Source: Pontederia crassipes (taxonomy: Eukaryota; Streptophyta; Magnoliopsida; Commelinales; Pontederiaceae). Taken from it: a stretch of 64,000 bases of DNA. The translations under genes were made by a program, and so were the position numbers. Of the stretch, positions 61,988 through 64,000 are shown piece by piece (position 1 is the first letter of the stretch; every line of letters starts with the position of its first letter). The stretch lies in assembly GCA_030549335.1 (NCBI GenBank), contig JAUKPH010000017.1, positions 14,841,501-14,905,500 on the forward strand, in the 5' to 3' direction. The notes beneath the pieces are model-generated. The model had not been told where the DNA came from and made no database searches. It saw nothing but the letters and a program-made list of their open reading frames with translations.

Positions 61988-64000
61988 CTAAAGTCAGAAC
62001 TCTCTTGACATCCTAGTGTATAGAATAGTATGGTATTGGCTCATGTGCTATCGCCGAGCAGTCGCCACACCCTCCACCGTAAAGTACAAGTAAGATCTTT
62101 CTTATTTTGAGTTATTCTTTATTGATGTATTGATATGTATTTCACATGAGTGGTTGATTTCTAAGGAGGTTATTCGGTATGGTAGGAATCAACTTAAATG
62201 TTATTAGTGATTAGACAAAAAGGGTCATAAATGTTACGAACAAATTGGAACAGAATATGTAATAAGCATGTCGATAAATATACTCACGTGAAGAATGAGT
62301 CTTACAGATATTTAAAGAATAAAATATAAGAAATGATTATGTTTCTTATAATTCATGTTTTTCATCTCTTTCATGATCGCTCTATTCACGGACTTCTTCT
62401 GCTGACTGCAGCAGTATGAAGAGAAAAATGAATAGGCATATCAGTTGCAAAGAGATGTAGATTTAAGAAAGAAACAAGAGAATTATAAGAGTAATTAAAG
62501 GAGTCGATTCATACAACATGTAGGTGTGAGATGATTTCAAATAATAGAAGTGAAATCAAGTATGTCTAAGTTATGATTTATCGTTATAACTTATGTGGTT
62601 CCATGGGTCTACCAATATAGGGGTTTAATAAATTATATGATATGTTTATATTGATAAGTATGGACCCATAATGCTCATTGTGCTTTAGACTTCATATGGC
62701 CCCCTTATATTATGTTGATAATGACCTTAAGCAAATCTAAACTAGTTATACGAAACTCTTAGTTGGACTATCTTATGTGAAAAAAATAAAAATCAAATTA
62801 TTAATTATGGTCAAGTTATGTAATATCCGTGTACAAAAGTTTAAAGAATTAGTAAGCTGTCCAAGAATCATGTATAAGGTATGGATGGACAAATATAGAA
62901 GCTTGAAGGGTTTAGAAGTCACATTGGCTTGAATAAATGTTAGAAGAAATTTTCAATAAGTAAGTGACTATCTAAGTTAACCGAACATTTAGATCTAGCA
63001 TACTCACACACATATGTACATATAACATAATATACTTATAAATATATAAAGATAAATAAATAAATAAATAGATTTAATTAACTTAGTTTAGTATAGAGTA
63101 GATTTGAAATTTTATTAATATGAAATATATTTTTCTATAGCCATTATTAAAGAATGAATTCTCTATCATCACAATATATATTTATTTTCAAAATAGACTA
63201 AATAGTTGATAAAAGAATTAAGTAAGAATAAACAATGCATGAAAGGGTTAAATGAACGTGAGAAATTTTGAAAAGATTTAAAGTCTCTTAACTGAGATAT
63301 GCTTAAGGAGGATATGAGCCCCTAATCATTAAGTATTAAAAGATCAAAACACCAAGTGAGAAAAAAAAATTTAGAAAGTATTGGGGGGTTAAAATAAAGT
63401 TTGAGGAATTTTATAAGTCCCCTACAAGATTTCTGGAGAAGCAAGTTATGCACATGAGAATGATGATTATGAAGTAAACTAAGAATTTTTTTATTAACTT
63501 ATCTTGGCTATGGATATATTTATTAGTTTTCATACTAATGTCCAAACGTATAAGGCATTTAATCATATAATCATAGTTGATGGTTCACGAGGGAAAATAA
63601 AGAATATATATCTTTAGATAATGGGTTAAGTAAGTCACCAGTTGATACATGGAATGTCCCCTAAGATGCAAGATGTAAGATGATATATAAAATGTTCTTT
63701 AAGATGTCTCTACGTCAATATGATGAAAAATGTTCAAGATTTTGTCTTGATCAAGTGGACCACTTATGATTTGATCATAAGTCTTATAAATGGATTAGTT
63801 CTCCTTTCCAACTTTAAAGTTATCCCGACCCTCTCCCATGTGCTACAAGATGTCGTTAATGCAAAGGATCATGAAATGATGCACAAAGAAGAAGAATGAT
63901 TGCTTGTCTTCTATTTTGTTGATTGTTTTGTTTTCCTGTCTTATTGTTTGAATTCATTCCATGTGTTTACCTACATTCATGATAGTTGACTAAGGACTTA

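Larger units (their letters stand above)
59940..64000 (+). mobile_element. Ty3/Gypsy-type LTR retrotransposon fossil, 5' LTR and interior
   Basis: The 5' LTR starts TGTAACAACCAGCATAAAG at 59940, close to the LTR start of the Gypsy fossil on the other strand at 54308, and ends near 61971. The primer binding site TGGTATCAGAGC (initiator methionine tRNA type) follows at 61976. The LTR (~2.03 kb) has a CT-rich possible leader at 60150-60200 and a cluster of GGTCGACC palindromes. The interior from 61976 to the window edge is AT-rich and shows no recognisable gag or pol, so the copy is either heavily broken or carries a long untranslated region. The 3' end lies outside the window. Confidence 0.75.

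Overview
The window is nuclear DNA of a flowering plant. Genes are split by GT-AG introns, intergenic DNA is very AT-rich, and there are Au-type SINEs, hAT and PIF/Harbinger DNA transposons and long-LTR Ty3/Gypsy remains. I cannot fix the species; nothing suggests organellar or bacterial DNA. Three host genes can be rebuilt with consistent splice phases. (1) A COX15-like heme A synthase on + (8 coding exons, 12205-18114, 524 aa). (2) A formin-binding-protein-4-like protein with two WW domains on - (11 coding exons, 41065 down to 33983, 876 aa). (3) A CONSTANS-LIKE zinc-finger/CCT regulator of the COL9/COL10 type on + (4 coding exons, 46096-49661, 417 aa). A fourth, unrecognised gene runs off the left edge on - (three phased exons within 1-603). 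A disabled RING-H2 gene copy lies at about 32473-32790 (-).

Layout. 1-2500: partial gene, one Au SINE and a pyrimidine-rich stretch. 2600-4600: a GC-rich ~195-bp imperfect tandem duplication, then a 737-bp hAT element with 8-bp target duplications. 4600-9000: AT-rich, with a perfect 28-bp inverted repeat near 4812-4904. 9000-10660: retrotransposon fossil with gag zinc-knuckle traces. 11265-18114: a MITE, then COX15, whose introns hold an hAT element, a short Au SINE, a tandem duplication and another MITE. 18150-25050: AT-rich DNA with several hAT elements, two of them inserted back-to-back at the same target, plus sequence related to Harbinger ends. 25070-26900: probable LTR fossil. 28300-29500: coding-like fragments not recognised. 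30000-32000: AT-rich with (TA)n. 32000-33250: GC-rich island with the RING pseudogene. 33983-41065: WW-domain gene. 41070-44870: AT-rich with one hAT-like element. 44870-49661: COL gene. 51290-58010: a decayed PIF/Harbinger transposon (transposase and Myb/SANT-like ORF1, both -) split by a deleted Ty3/Gypsy fossil. 59940-64000: 5' LTR, primer binding site and interior of a second Gypsy element, with a cluster of GGTCGACC palindromes in the LTR.

The three rebuilt genes are ordinary single-copy-type housekeeping or regulatory genes and do not form a pathway together: one makes heme A for mitochondrial cytochrome c oxidase, one is a probable nuclear/RNA-processing scaffold, one is a transcriptional regulator. 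The WW gene and the COL gene are divergently transcribed across about 3.8 kb of AT-rich DNA. I did not find a convincing new biological system. The most informative items are the nested and adjacent transposon insertions and the perfect 28-bp hairpin.
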